Below, in pieces: positions 1 through 5,926 of a DNA stretch of 8,478 nucleotides. The stretch's first letter is position 1. The number at the start of each line of letters is the position of its first letter. Below the pieces are notes generated by a model. It saw nothing but the letters and a program-made list of their open reading frames with translations, searched no databases and was not told the DNA's origin. Source of the stretch: Candidatus Microgenomates bacterium (GTDB lineage: Bacteria > Patescibacteriota > Microgenomatia > UBA1406 > GWC2-37-13); contig JACOTV010000001.1 in the NCBI GenBank assembly GCA_016178125.1, positions 1 through 8,478 of the forward strand. The letters are read 5' to 3'. The translations under genes were made by a program, and so were the position numbers.

Positions 1-702
1 ATGACGATTAAGAAAGCATTTGAACGCAAAGAAATAGCGGTAACCCTCATTCTTCCGGTTCGTGCATTCGGTGAGGTCCAGATTAACCCGCAAGCGGGCC
101 CCGACCCACAGACAGCCGCATATTTTCTGCAGAATGCAGACCAAGTAAAGCAGTTTGCGTTTCATTCGAGTCAGCCCAATGCACCTCCGACCAAAGTAGA
201 ACTAGCAAAGAAAAAAGCAGCCTCCAAAAAAGCGAATAAAAGTCTGCCGATTTATCTTTCAGTATTTGGATTTTTGCTTTTGGTGCTCGTACTCGTTGTT
301 GTTTTGTCGCGACAGCCTCCACCGAATAAACCTATCGCTACAACAGCATCGGCAGAAGCGCCAGCGGCGGCGATTGCCCCGCCAGCGTTGGTGCCTGAAG
401 CATCTGCTCCGGCAGTCCTCGATCACACAGCCCTCAACATGCAGATCAAGGTGCCACCTCTTTTTCGGACAAAAGCCGACGAAATTAAAGGTCGGCTCAT
501 CGCCGCAGGATACACAACTGTCGACATCGTAGAAGGAGTCGCTGGCGAAAAAACAATCTTATTCCTCGATAAATCAAAATTGAGCGACGCTCAACGTGCC
601 GCGCTCGTTAGCGAAATGAAAACGTATTTCACCAACTTTTCAGTGCAAGAAGTAGAGCAATCGCAATACGCAATCCAGCTTGTTGCCGGGAAGGAACTGT
701 AA
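1..702 (+). CDS. Single-pass membrane protein with LytR_C-like C-terminal domain (start may lie upstream of window)
   Basis: Reads from the ATG at the first base of the window to TAA at 700-702, 233 aa. The ATG coincides with the window edge, so the true start could be further upstream. Visible architecture: a soluble N-terminal part (1-80) ending in a Lys/Ala-rich stretch (about 65-80), one strongly hydrophobic helix (81-103), an Ala/Pro-rich linker (106-141), and a compact alpha/beta domain (145-233). The positive charge before the helix predicts N-in topology, with the linker and C-terminal domain outside. The C-terminal domain has a strand, a helix around ADEIKGRLIAAGY, a strand TVDIVEG, TILFLD, a second helix and a final strand ending QLVAGKEL. 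This order resembles the LytR_C domain family found on cell-envelope proteins; the match is by eye and tentative. No function is assigned. It lies 43 nt before the pilin gene, which has its own promoter. Confidence 0.7.
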   Translation: MTIKKAFERKEIAVTLILPVRAFGEVQINPQAGPDPQTAAYFLQNADQVKQFAFHSSQPNAPPTKVELAKKKAASKKANKSLPIYLSVFGFLLLVLVLVVVLSRQPPPNKPIATTASAEAPAAAIAPPALVPEASAPAVLDHTALNMQIKVPPLFRTKADEIKGRLIAAGYTTVDIVEGVAGEKTILFLDKSKLSDAQRAALVSEMKTYFTNFSVQEVEQSQYAIQLVAGKEL

Positions 703-708
703 GTCGGC

Positions 709-737
709 TTGACAAGCGTTTGGCATTTCTCTTTAAT
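709..737 (+). promoter_or_regulatory. Near-consensus sigma70-type promoter for the pilin gene, predicting a leaderless mRNA
   Basis: A perfect -35 box TTGACA (709-714) is followed after exactly 17 nt by TTTAAT (732-737), a 5/6 match to the -10 consensus. Transcription would start about 7 nt after the -10, near 744, only about 2 nt before the ATG at 746. No Shine-Dalgarno sequence is present, so the mRNA is predicted to be leaderless or nearly so. The promoter begins 7 nt after the stop codon of the preceding gene, which has no terminator there, so read-through from upstream is also possible. Confidence 0.75.
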
Positions 738-745
738 GAATATAT

Positions 746-1210
746 ATGAAAAAATTTCAGAGAAAATCGGGTTTTACCCTTATCGAGCTTTTAGTAGTTA
801 TCGGTATCTTGGCGGTGTTACTTGCAATCACGCTTATTGCAATCAATCCACAGCGTCAATTCCAACAGACAAACAATACCAAGAGGTCGTCTGACGTGAA
901 CGCGATTCTTAACGCGATCACCCAGTATGCAGTTGATAACCGTGGAACGTTGCCAACGGGCATCAATGTCACCGCGCAAACAATTGCGGCAACAGCGTTT
1001 AATACGATGTGCACACAGCTTGTGCCACAATACATCGCTGCGCTTCCAGTTGATCCATTGACCAACAATGGGACACCGATTGATTCGTCAACATGCACGG
1101 GCACCACATGGAGCACGAATTACACAGTTCAGCAGGTTGCGACAAGTAATCGCATAACAGTGGCTGCACCGTCTGCCGAGCTGAGTGCAACGATCGAAGT
1201 CACGAGATAA
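746..1210 (+). CDS. Type IV prepilin / pseudopilin (PilA/GspG-like)
   Basis: A 154-aa prepilin with a short basic leader (MKKFQRKSG) followed by FTLIELLVVIGILAV. The prepilin peptidase would cut after Gly9, giving mature Phe1 with Glu at +5 (Glu14 of the precursor), the residue needed for assembly in type IV filaments. The hydrophobic N-terminal helix spans about 10-34. The globular part carries the usual pseudopilin features: an amphipathic helix with SSDVNAILNAITQYAVDNRG (48-67), TLP, and YIAALPVDPL (97-105). Two cysteines (89 and 117) could form a disulfide. The tail from about 110 onward is rich in Ser/Thr and ends in a strand-like AELSATIEVTR. Length is typical for a minor or major pilin. 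It is a separate transcription unit, with its own promoter upstream and a terminator 22 nt downstream. The pilus machinery genes are not in the window, so whether it makes pili, serves DNA uptake or acts in secretion cannot be told. Confidence 0.93.
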   Translation: MKKFQRKSGFTLIELLVVIGILAVLLAITLIAINPQRQFQQTNNTKRSSDVNAILNAITQYAVDNRGTLPTGINVTAQTIAATAFNTMCTQLVPQYIAALPVDPLTNNGTPIDSSTCTGTTWSTNYTVQQVATSNRITVAAPSAELSATIEVTR

Positions 1211-1232
1211 GTCCACTCTTCATTACGAAGTT

Positions 1233-1261
1233 AAAAACCCCGGTTAATCACCGGGGTTTTT
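1233..1261. terminator. Bidirectional intrinsic terminator between convergent units
   Basis: A perfect 11-bp inverted repeat, AAAAACCCCGG (1233-1243) and CCGGGGTTTTT (1251-1261), encloses a 7-nt loop. The GC core is 6 bp and each strand has a U-run after it, so it should work in both directions: for the pilin gene (+) and for the glycosyltransferase operon (-). On the minus strand the leading arm is still coding: it specifies the last residues of the GT2 protein (KNPGD) and the TAA stop at 1246-1244 lies in the loop. Confidence 0.9.
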
Positions 1262-2140
1262 GGTTGAAGCAACGACTTCCCACACGGTATGTCGCTTTTT
1301 GCTGATCCGATAGTCCCACCATCCCAAGGTGCGGCTTGTTCCCTCGAGGCTGGCAGTCACCGCGATGAGAAAAAATGTAGAGATACGCGGATTTTCACGA
1401 ATGACGGCCATAAGCGCGGTCAGGATGGATCGAATTCGATAGGTGGATACTTCGTAGCTTTGCTCATGTTTAACCGCGAGATGGCCGTTGTAGATGCGTC
1501 TGCGTTGGCGTATAAAGTCGGATATCGTTGAAGGAGCTTTATTATGCACCTCGGCACGGGGAACATACACGATTCGATACCCTTGTCCTCGGATCAAAGG
1601 CTCAATGTTCGCCTCGTCGACGCTCGACAAAAGGGGTATGCGCTTGAATATTTTTCTGAAAGCGATGACTTCGCCCATTTTGGGAGATTCAAGCGATATG
1701 CGGTGGTGTAGGTCCCATAAAAGGCGCGCGGCCCGGGTGGCGAGGGTATTGGTGCGGTTAACCGGTACGGGCCGCGCGCCGGTCATACCCACTTCGGGAC
1801 TCCTGAACTTGCCAACGAGCTCTTGAATTACAGTAGGAGTTAGTATGAGATCGCCTCCGACCAATACCAAAATGTCCGAGGTCGATCGTTCGATGAACTT
1901 ATTTACGGCAGAGGCTTTTCCTTGGCGTTTGCGTTCTTTCATGAGCGTGATCCGTTTGTGTCGTTTCATATACTGATTCACGATTTTTACCGTGCGATCG
2001 GTTGTCCCTGAGGCAATAACGATTATTTCTTCGATGCGGACTGATTTAAGGCGCTGAGAAAAAAGTGAATCAAGCAGCACGCCGATATTTTTTTCTTCGT
2101 TATATACGCAGATACCTATGGAACAGGTGGGTTTTTTCAT
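1244..2140 (-). CDS. Family 2 glycosyltransferase (GT-A fold), last gene of the operon
   Basis: A 298-aa GT2-type enzyme, expected to move a sugar from a nucleotide-sugar donor at the cytoplasmic face of the membrane. The longer reading frame from 2188 is rejected as start: the ATG at 2140-2138 overlaps the preceding stop as ATGA and begins the family N-terminus directly (TCSIGICVYNEEKNIG). Visible motifs: VYNEEKNI (12-19), IASGTTDRT (42-50, in place of the common SDGSTD), GKASAVN (74-80), and GGDLILTP (95-102) at the usual DXD site, where only Asp97 remains. VDEANIE (174-180) is in the acceptor/base region and RQRRRIYNGH (211-220) resembles the Q/RXXRW motif of processive GT2 enzymes. A moderately hydrophobic stretch at 254-268 may touch the membrane. 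Donor and acceptor are unknown. Its last codons lie inside the shared terminator. A perfect 13-bp inverted repeat lies within it. Confidence 0.88.
   Translation of the reverse strand: MKKPTCSIGICVYNEEKNIGVLLDSLFSQRLKSVRIEEIIVIASGTTDRTVKIVNQYMKRHKRITLMKERKRQGKASAVNKFIERSTSDILVLVGGDLILTPTVIQELVGKFRSPEVGMTGARPVPVNRTNTLATRAARLLWDLHHRISLESPKMGEVIAFRKIFKRIPLLSSVDEANIEPLIRGQGYRIVYVPRAEVHNKAPSTISDFIRQRRRIYNGHLAVKHEQSYEVSTYRIRSILTALMAVIRENPRISTFFLIAVTASLEGTSRTLGWWDYRISKKRHTVWEVVASTKNPGD
1723..1780. repeat. 13-bp perfect GC-only inverted repeat inside the GT2 gene
   Basis: GGCGCGCGGCCCG (1723-1735) and CGGGCCGCGCGCC (1768-1780) are exact reverse complements, separated by 32 nt. Within the spacer lies a second palindrome, CGGTTAACCG (1755-1764). 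The arms encode RAARL (136-140) and GARPV (121-125) of the GT2 protein. The mRNA could form a very stable hairpin here. No T-run follows on either strand, so it does not look like an intrinsic terminator. Confidence 0.7.
2137..2140 (-). promoter_or_regulatory. ATGA stop/start overlap coupling methyltransferase and GT2
   Basis: The GT2 ATG (2140-2138) and the methyltransferase TGA (2139-2137) share two bases. There is no Shine-Dalgarno sequence upstream, so translation of GT2 probably depends on ribosomes terminating on the methyltransferase. This arrangement decides the GT2 start in favour of the 298-aa form. Confidence 0.8.
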
Positions 2141-2793
2141 ACGCGAGCAACTATGCGTATCTGTCGGGCACGGAGCATAAATGCCCACAGAAATGAAGCA
2201 ATACTATAAATAGGCATGAGTTGTTTAGGAATAAAACGGTAGTAGTAAATACTTAACGGGAACCACGCTCGCGTTAATATATCGATTTTTTCGATGCGGT
2301 AACCGCAATGATTAAATAGATTTCCGAGAAGGAGCGGTGTCCATGTGTAGAGATGCTTGTTGATATCGTGAGGATCATATTTTTTATCATTTCTCCAATC
2401 GTTGATTGGAACTACGTGGACGGCATACCCACCTTTCTTAGTGCGTTTTCGGAGTTTGGTGAGTATCTCTGCTGGGTTTTCTAAATGCTCAAGGGAATGA
2501 TGTGAAATAACCACGTCGAATTTGACGCGGCTGGGTATGTCATAGACTTCACTATACATAGTGATACCACGTTTTTCGGCTTCTCGTCGAACAACGGGAT
2601 TAATGTCGACGCCTGCGCGGCGGCGGCAAGTGAGGCGCTCAATTATATAGCCGCCGCCGCATCCAAAATCCAAAACGGAATCATCATTTTTAATGTACGG
2701 CTGGAATTTCCATGTGTCTAGAGCTCCCCCTAATTCACCTGATTTTTTTTGCCATTCGTAGTACTTTTTACCGTAATGATTGCTCATAGACAT
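2137..2793 (-). CDS. Class I SAM-dependent methyltransferase (Methyltransf_11/23 type)
   Basis: A 218-aa protein with a Rossmann-type methyltransferase core. Motif I is LDFGCGGGY (41-49), which binds S-adenosylmethionine. The acidic residue after strand 2 is in GVDINP (61-66; Asp63 contacts the ribose), and the post-I region reads FDVVISHHSLEHLENP (92-107), typical of Methyltransf_11/23 enzymes. The C-terminal third (about 150-218) is hydrophobic and aromatic (WFPLSIYYYRF, then IYSIASFLWAFML), which suggests membrane association or a lipid-linked substrate. The acceptor cannot be read from sequence; a sugar or polyprenyl-linked glycan is likely from context. The start overlaps the upstream GT4 gene by 26 bp; Met3 at 2787 is an alternative. 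No Shine-Dalgarno is visible before either. It couples to the downstream GT2 through an ATGA overlap (2140-2137). Codons for its glycine loop form one arm of an 11-bp inverted repeat. Confidence 0.88.
   Translation of the reverse strand: MSMSNHYGKKYYEWQKKSGELGGALDTWKFQPYIKNDDSVLDFGCGGGYIIERLTCRRRAGVDINPVVRREAEKRGITMYSEVYDIPSRVKFDVVISHHSLEHLENPAEILTKLRKRTKKGGYAVHVVPINDWRNDKKYDPHDINKHLYTWTPLLLGNLFNHCGYRIEKIDILTRAWFPLSIYYYRFIPKQLMPIYSIASFLWAFMLRARQIRIVARV
2617..2660. repeat. 11-bp perfect GC-only inverted repeat spanning the SAM-binding motif codons
   Basis: GCGGCGGCGGC (2617-2627) and GCCGCCGCCGC (2650-2660) are exact reverse complements with a 22-nt AT-richer spacer. On the coding strand they correspond to CRRR (56-59) and the CGGG of motif I (45-48). 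Triplet-periodic Gly/Arg codons make such pairing easier by chance, so a role is uncertain. Confidence 0.6.
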
Positions 2794-3883
2794 ACTTCAA
2801 AAAAGAATAGAATGTTCGATACGATTTATTGGCGTCAAACCGTTTCATGGTGACCGAACGGATATGCCGGCTCTTAAAACGTGTCGGTTTGAAATGAACT
2901 ATAGCAGATTCGAGAGAATCATATTTAGTAACAAGAATGCCAGTATGTCGATCCACGATATCGCGATTTCCCGGGATGTCATATCCAATAACCGGCAACC
3001 CACAATATTGAGCTTCAAGCGCAGTATAGGGGAGGCATTCCCAATTGCTCGTTGAGATAAATGCGTCGTGGCCACGGTACTGTTTTGCAAGTGCTGATGG
3101 GTCAAGATGCGAATGCCAAATTACATTATCCCTGGTATGAGTCAATTGCTGTATTTCTTGTCGAAGTGCGCCGTCGCCGACTATGGTCCATGCCACTCGG
3201 CGGCGCGCACTTTTAATTAGTTTGATTAACTCATCACACCCCTTGTCGGGGGTCAGTCTCCCAATCCACAGCAACCGCAAAGATGCTCCTGCTTTATGCG
3301 ACGCAGGTCTAAAAAGCGAAGAATCAACGGGATTATATATTTTCTGGAGGGGTTTATTGGGGAACCAGTGATTTATAGTCTCCCGATGAAACTCGTTTAA
3401 TACATGGAACCCTGAAGCTTGTTTTAGAAGTGATCGATAATAGAATGACGAATACAGCACATTGTGAATCTGAGACTGAATAGTGGGTGTTCTTGCATAG
3501 TGAATGGGTGTATGGAATCCGATCACCACCGGAGGAAGGCGATGGGTAATTCGCGCAAGTGATAATAGTGTTAGGTCGAGGATATCGTTCTTGCTGTAAA
3601 TGAGATCAAATTCAGAAAGTAGCGCTGCTACTTGGCTGATCGTGTGTCCGGTCGGGTGTGTTGCCTTCTTTGAACCAGTCAGTGTCTCATTTCGTAAGAA
3701 ATATGTTGAATACATACCCTGAATTAACTGAGCAGTCTTTTCGTCAAATGATATGACCTGTGTCTTGGCCGAGGGGAATCGCTTTGAGAGTCCTGTCGTG
3801 ATTTCTGTATAAAATTGCGCGAGTCCGCCACCAAAGGTCATGGGGAGATAATTAAAGAATGCTACTTTCATAGTCTGCGACAT
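2768..3883 (-). CDS. Family 4 glycosyltransferase (GT-B fold, Glycos_transf_1)
   Basis: A 371-aa retaining-type GT4 enzyme of normal length. The N-terminal Rossmann domain opens with MKVAFFNYLPMTFGGGLAQF and has the glycine-rich loop (18-20) typical of acceptor-domain starts. The C-terminal donor domain carries LLWIGRLTPDKGCDELI (204-220; Arg209 and Lys214 are placed to bind donor phosphates), WTIVGDGALRQEI (232-244), a HSHLDPSALAKQYRGHDAFISTS segment at 257-279, and the EX7E pair Glu282/Glu290 in WECLPYTALE, followed by GLPVIGYDIPGNRDIV (295-310). It should add a hexose to a lipid-linked acceptor in the cytoplasm; donor and acceptor are unknown. Met5 (3871) is an equally good start since family members usually begin right at the first strand; neither has a Shine-Dalgarno. 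It follows the DUF2723 gene by 9 nt and overlaps the methyltransferase gene by 26 bp. Confidence 0.92.
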   Translation of the reverse strand: MSQTMKVAFFNYLPMTFGGGLAQFYTEITTGLSKRFPSAKTQVISFDEKTAQLIQGMYSTYFLRNETLTGSKKATHPTGHTISQVAALLSEFDLIYSKNDILDLTLLSLARITHRLPPVVIGFHTPIHYARTPTIQSQIHNVLYSSFYYRSLLKQASGFHVLNEFHRETINHWFPNKPLQKIYNPVDSSLFRPASHKAGASLRLLWIGRLTPDKGCDELIKLIKSARRRVAWTIVGDGALRQEIQQLTHTRDNVIWHSHLDPSALAKQYRGHDAFISTSNWECLPYTALEAQYCGLPVIGYDIPGNRDIVDRHTGILVTKYDSLESAIVHFKPTRFKSRHIRSVTMKRFDANKSYRTFYSFLKYVYEQSLR

Positions 3884-3892
3884 GATATACGA

Positions 3893-5881
3893 TCACAAGG
3901 TGAGACGGTATTGTTTCTGAAGCACTTCGTCGATGTTTTTTTGAAATCGCTTTTGGTAATCGCTACGGTATTGGCGTAATGTTGCGGTTGAGGTTTTACA
4001 TCGGCTTGCGATTATGTATCGCTGTACATAAAACGTATTCCATACAGGATAAATATCGATTGCTTGATTGATGTTATAAAGCGCTGCCGTGCAATCGTTA
4101 TACCCTTTGTAAAGACTTAGCGCGAGTCCGGCATATGCTCCCGAATTTTCTTCATCACGCCACAGTGCAAGGCGGTAGAACTGTTCGGCTGCTCTGGGAT
4201 CTTTATAATGAGTGTCTAAGAAATCACCGATGCGTACATGACCGTTTGCGTAGATTAAGGGAATTTCGGTAGCAACTAGATTTTGCTCTGCAAGAGTCAG
4301 TGCTTGCCTGCGCGTTCGGTGAAGTTTGCGCACATCTTCGGTCACGAGTTTTATATAGTCTTGCTCAGAAGGCGCGGCCTCGTCGCCGATGACCTGATAC
4401 ACGAGGCCGCGCGGCAACAGCAACGTATGAGTCGGCTTGTTGGGAATTTCATAGGTTGCAAACATTGGGCGTCTTTTGTATAAGTCGTCTATCGTTTCGC
4501 TCATTAAGGACGACAGTTTTATGCTCTTTTTTTTAGCATGCAACTTAGTCAATTCGTCGTTCAAAAAAACATTGTTTCCCACGCCTGGGGGATTAATGAT
4601 ATCGACATCGCGTCGTCTTCCCAGGACAAAATGGGCATACCAAATATTGAATGTGGTCGTGTCACCAGAAACAAATAGCACGGCATTTTTAGGCAAATTA
4701 TCGAGCATATCAAAAGCAAAAGTATTACCTATTTGTGTTTTGGAAAGATCGGTTTTCGGCCGGTTATATACAAACATGAGTATCGGCACAATCATGAAAT
4801 ACGAAATTAGTAGCAATCGCAGTGTCTGATTTTTCAGGACCTTTATAAGCATTTCATTGAGAAAAAGAAATCCAAACGGAATGAAAAAGACCAGCACAAT
4901 AAACGAAGTATTATAAAACCGTTCGATGATGCCAAACGCTGTCGTTGTTGTGTAGTAGGTTGCTGCATATCCCACAAATAGCGGTCCGGTCAGAATGAAT
5001 CCGCCGATAAGCGACAAGCTTATTATCCAGTGTCTTCTCCGGATGAGTTGTATAGCTCCTAAGACAGCCAACAATATACCTTGGTATGAAAAATTGGAAA
5101 CTAGTGTTTTGAAATAGTCGTGAATAACAGCGGTTTTAACCGCGACAGGGATACCGTTTTTGACGCTCGGCGCAAACCCTCCATATGATTTTCGCGTTAC
5201 CAAATGAATAAACGATGACACGTTAGTCACACTATCCCAATTGATAACCGATTCGTGACTTGATGCAATAAAAACATAGAGATACGGGAGCAAAAATGCC
5301 ACGATCGCCAAGCCCAGTGCATAGAAAATGGTTCGCTTTCGCTCCCATAAAATCTGCCATTTGCAAAGAACCAAAAGCGCCAACGACGGGCCTATAAAGA
5401 GAATGGTCTGATGATGGGTAAGCGCAAGCCCGGTGAGCGCAGCAAGACGATATAGTTTGGGTGCAGCAGGTTTTTCATAGTAGTCATATGCAAAGTAGAG
5501 GAGAGTAATGACAAAAAAATTATGAAGACCGAATACTTCGGGAATTTCGGCGTGGAGCCAAAACAAATAAGAGAACGCCAGAATAGAAGCCGAAAGAACG
5601 CTTAAATAGCGGCTCTTCGTAACCCTGAGTGCAAAGCGGTAGAAAATATATACACCTACTGCGCTGGCCATGGCCGAAATAAGTGCAACCTGGGTTACGG
5701 GGCTATGAAAAAAGGATAGCTTACACAGCATATGTCCAACAAGCGAAAACAACGGATATCCCGGGGGGTGGGGAACACCACCGATGCACGCCGAAGTGAC
5801 CAAGTCTCCGATGTCTCCGCTATAAATATCTCTGGTGAGTTGGAGGAGATATATCACGAATGTGAGCAATGCAAAATACAT
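3893..5881 (-). CDS. DUF2723 / TMEM260-like GT-C membrane glycosyltransferase with TPR-like tail
   Basis: A 662-aa multi-spanning protein. The N-terminus has the DUF2723 hallmark: a first helix, then SGDIGDLVTSACIGGVPHPP (21-40) continuing GYPLFSLVG, with Asp23 and Asp26 in the first outer loop where GT-C enzymes keep their catalytic or sugar-carrier acid. Further family features are AEIPEVFGLHNFF (111-123), THHQT (155-159), NWDSVTN with a downstream RKSYGG (214-234), and an outer-domain start VLFVSGDTTTFNIWY (401-415) followed by GRRRDVDIIN (421-430). About nine to eleven hydrophobic segments lie in 1-372. Residues 550-625 look like one or two TPR units (DPRAAEQFYRLAL, then TAALYNINQAIDIYP). 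TMEM260, the human member, is an O-mannosyltransferase; bacterial members are mostly uncharacterised. A role as a polyprenyl-phosphate-sugar-dependent protein O-glycosyltransferase is inferred. It sits 45 nt after the TMTC-like gene, and that gap holds an extended -10 promoter. Confidence 0.88.
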   Translation of the reverse strand: MYFALLTFVIYLLQLTRDIYSGDIGDLVTSACIGGVPHPPGYPLFSLVGHMLCKLSFFHSPVTQVALISAMASAVGVYIFYRFALRVTKSRYLSVLSASILAFSYLFWLHAEIPEVFGLHNFFVITLLYFAYDYYEKPAAPKLYRLAALTGLALTHHQTILFIGPSLALLVLCKWQILWERKRTIFYALGLAIVAFLLPYLYVFIASSHESVINWDSVTNVSSFIHLVTRKSYGGFAPSVKNGIPVAVKTAVIHDYFKTLVSNFSYQGILLAVLGAIQLIRRRHWIISLSLIGGFILTGPLFVGYAATYYTTTTAFGIIERFYNTSFIVLVFFIPFGFLFLNEMLIKVLKNQTLRLLLISYFMIVPILMFVYNRPKTDLSKTQIGNTFAFDMLDNLPKNAVLFVSGDTTTFNIWYAHFVLGRRRDVDIINPPGVGNNVFLNDELTKLHAKKKSIKLSSLMSETIDDLYKRRPMFATYEIPNKPTHTLLLPRGLVYQVIGDEAAPSEQDYIKLVTEDVRKLHRTRRQALTLAEQNLVATEIPLIYANGHVRIGDFLDTHYKDPRAAEQFYRLALWRDEENSGAYAGLALSLYKGYNDCTAALYNINQAIDIYPVWNTFYVQRYIIASRCKTSTATLRQYRSDYQKRFQKNIDEVLQKQYRLTL

Positions 5882-5888
5882 AGGAGAG

Positions 5889-5897
5889 ATTATAGCA
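5889..5897 (-). promoter_or_regulatory. Extended -10 promoter (TGCTATAAT) in front of the DUF2723 gene
   Basis: On the minus strand the 45-nt gap between the two GT-C genes contains TGCTATAAT (5897-5889), a perfect extended -10 element. No good -35 is present at 16-18 nt, which extended -10 promoters do not need. Predicted transcription start is about 5882, one base before the ATG at 5881, so this internal transcript would be leaderless. It would let the last four genes be transcribed separately from the TMTC-like gene. Confidence 0.55.
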
Positions 5898-5926
5898 AAC
5901 TATCGGCGATTACCCAGTTTGGCTCG

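Noticed and set aside
1307..1321. WWDYR in the GT2 protein, reminiscent of the WWDYG motif of STT3/PglB oligosaccharyltransferases
   Set aside because: It lies at residues 274-278 near the end of a GT2 enzyme, without the many membrane spans or other motifs of oligosaccharyltransferases. Chance resemblance.
1494..1826. 110-codon plus-strand open frame opposite GT2
   Set aside because: Antisense shadow; its length is helped by the GC-rich stretch around 1723-1780.
2141..2188. Sixteen extra N-terminal residues of the GT2 reading frame (start at 2188)
   Set aside because: They lie entirely within the methyltransferase coding sequence, have no family similarity, and the ATGA overlap at 2140-2137 gives a start exactly at the usual GT2 N-terminus.
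4476..4829. 117-codon plus-strand open frame opposite the DUF2723 gene
   Set aside because: Antisense shadow of a well-supported gene, with no recognisable domain or upstream signals.
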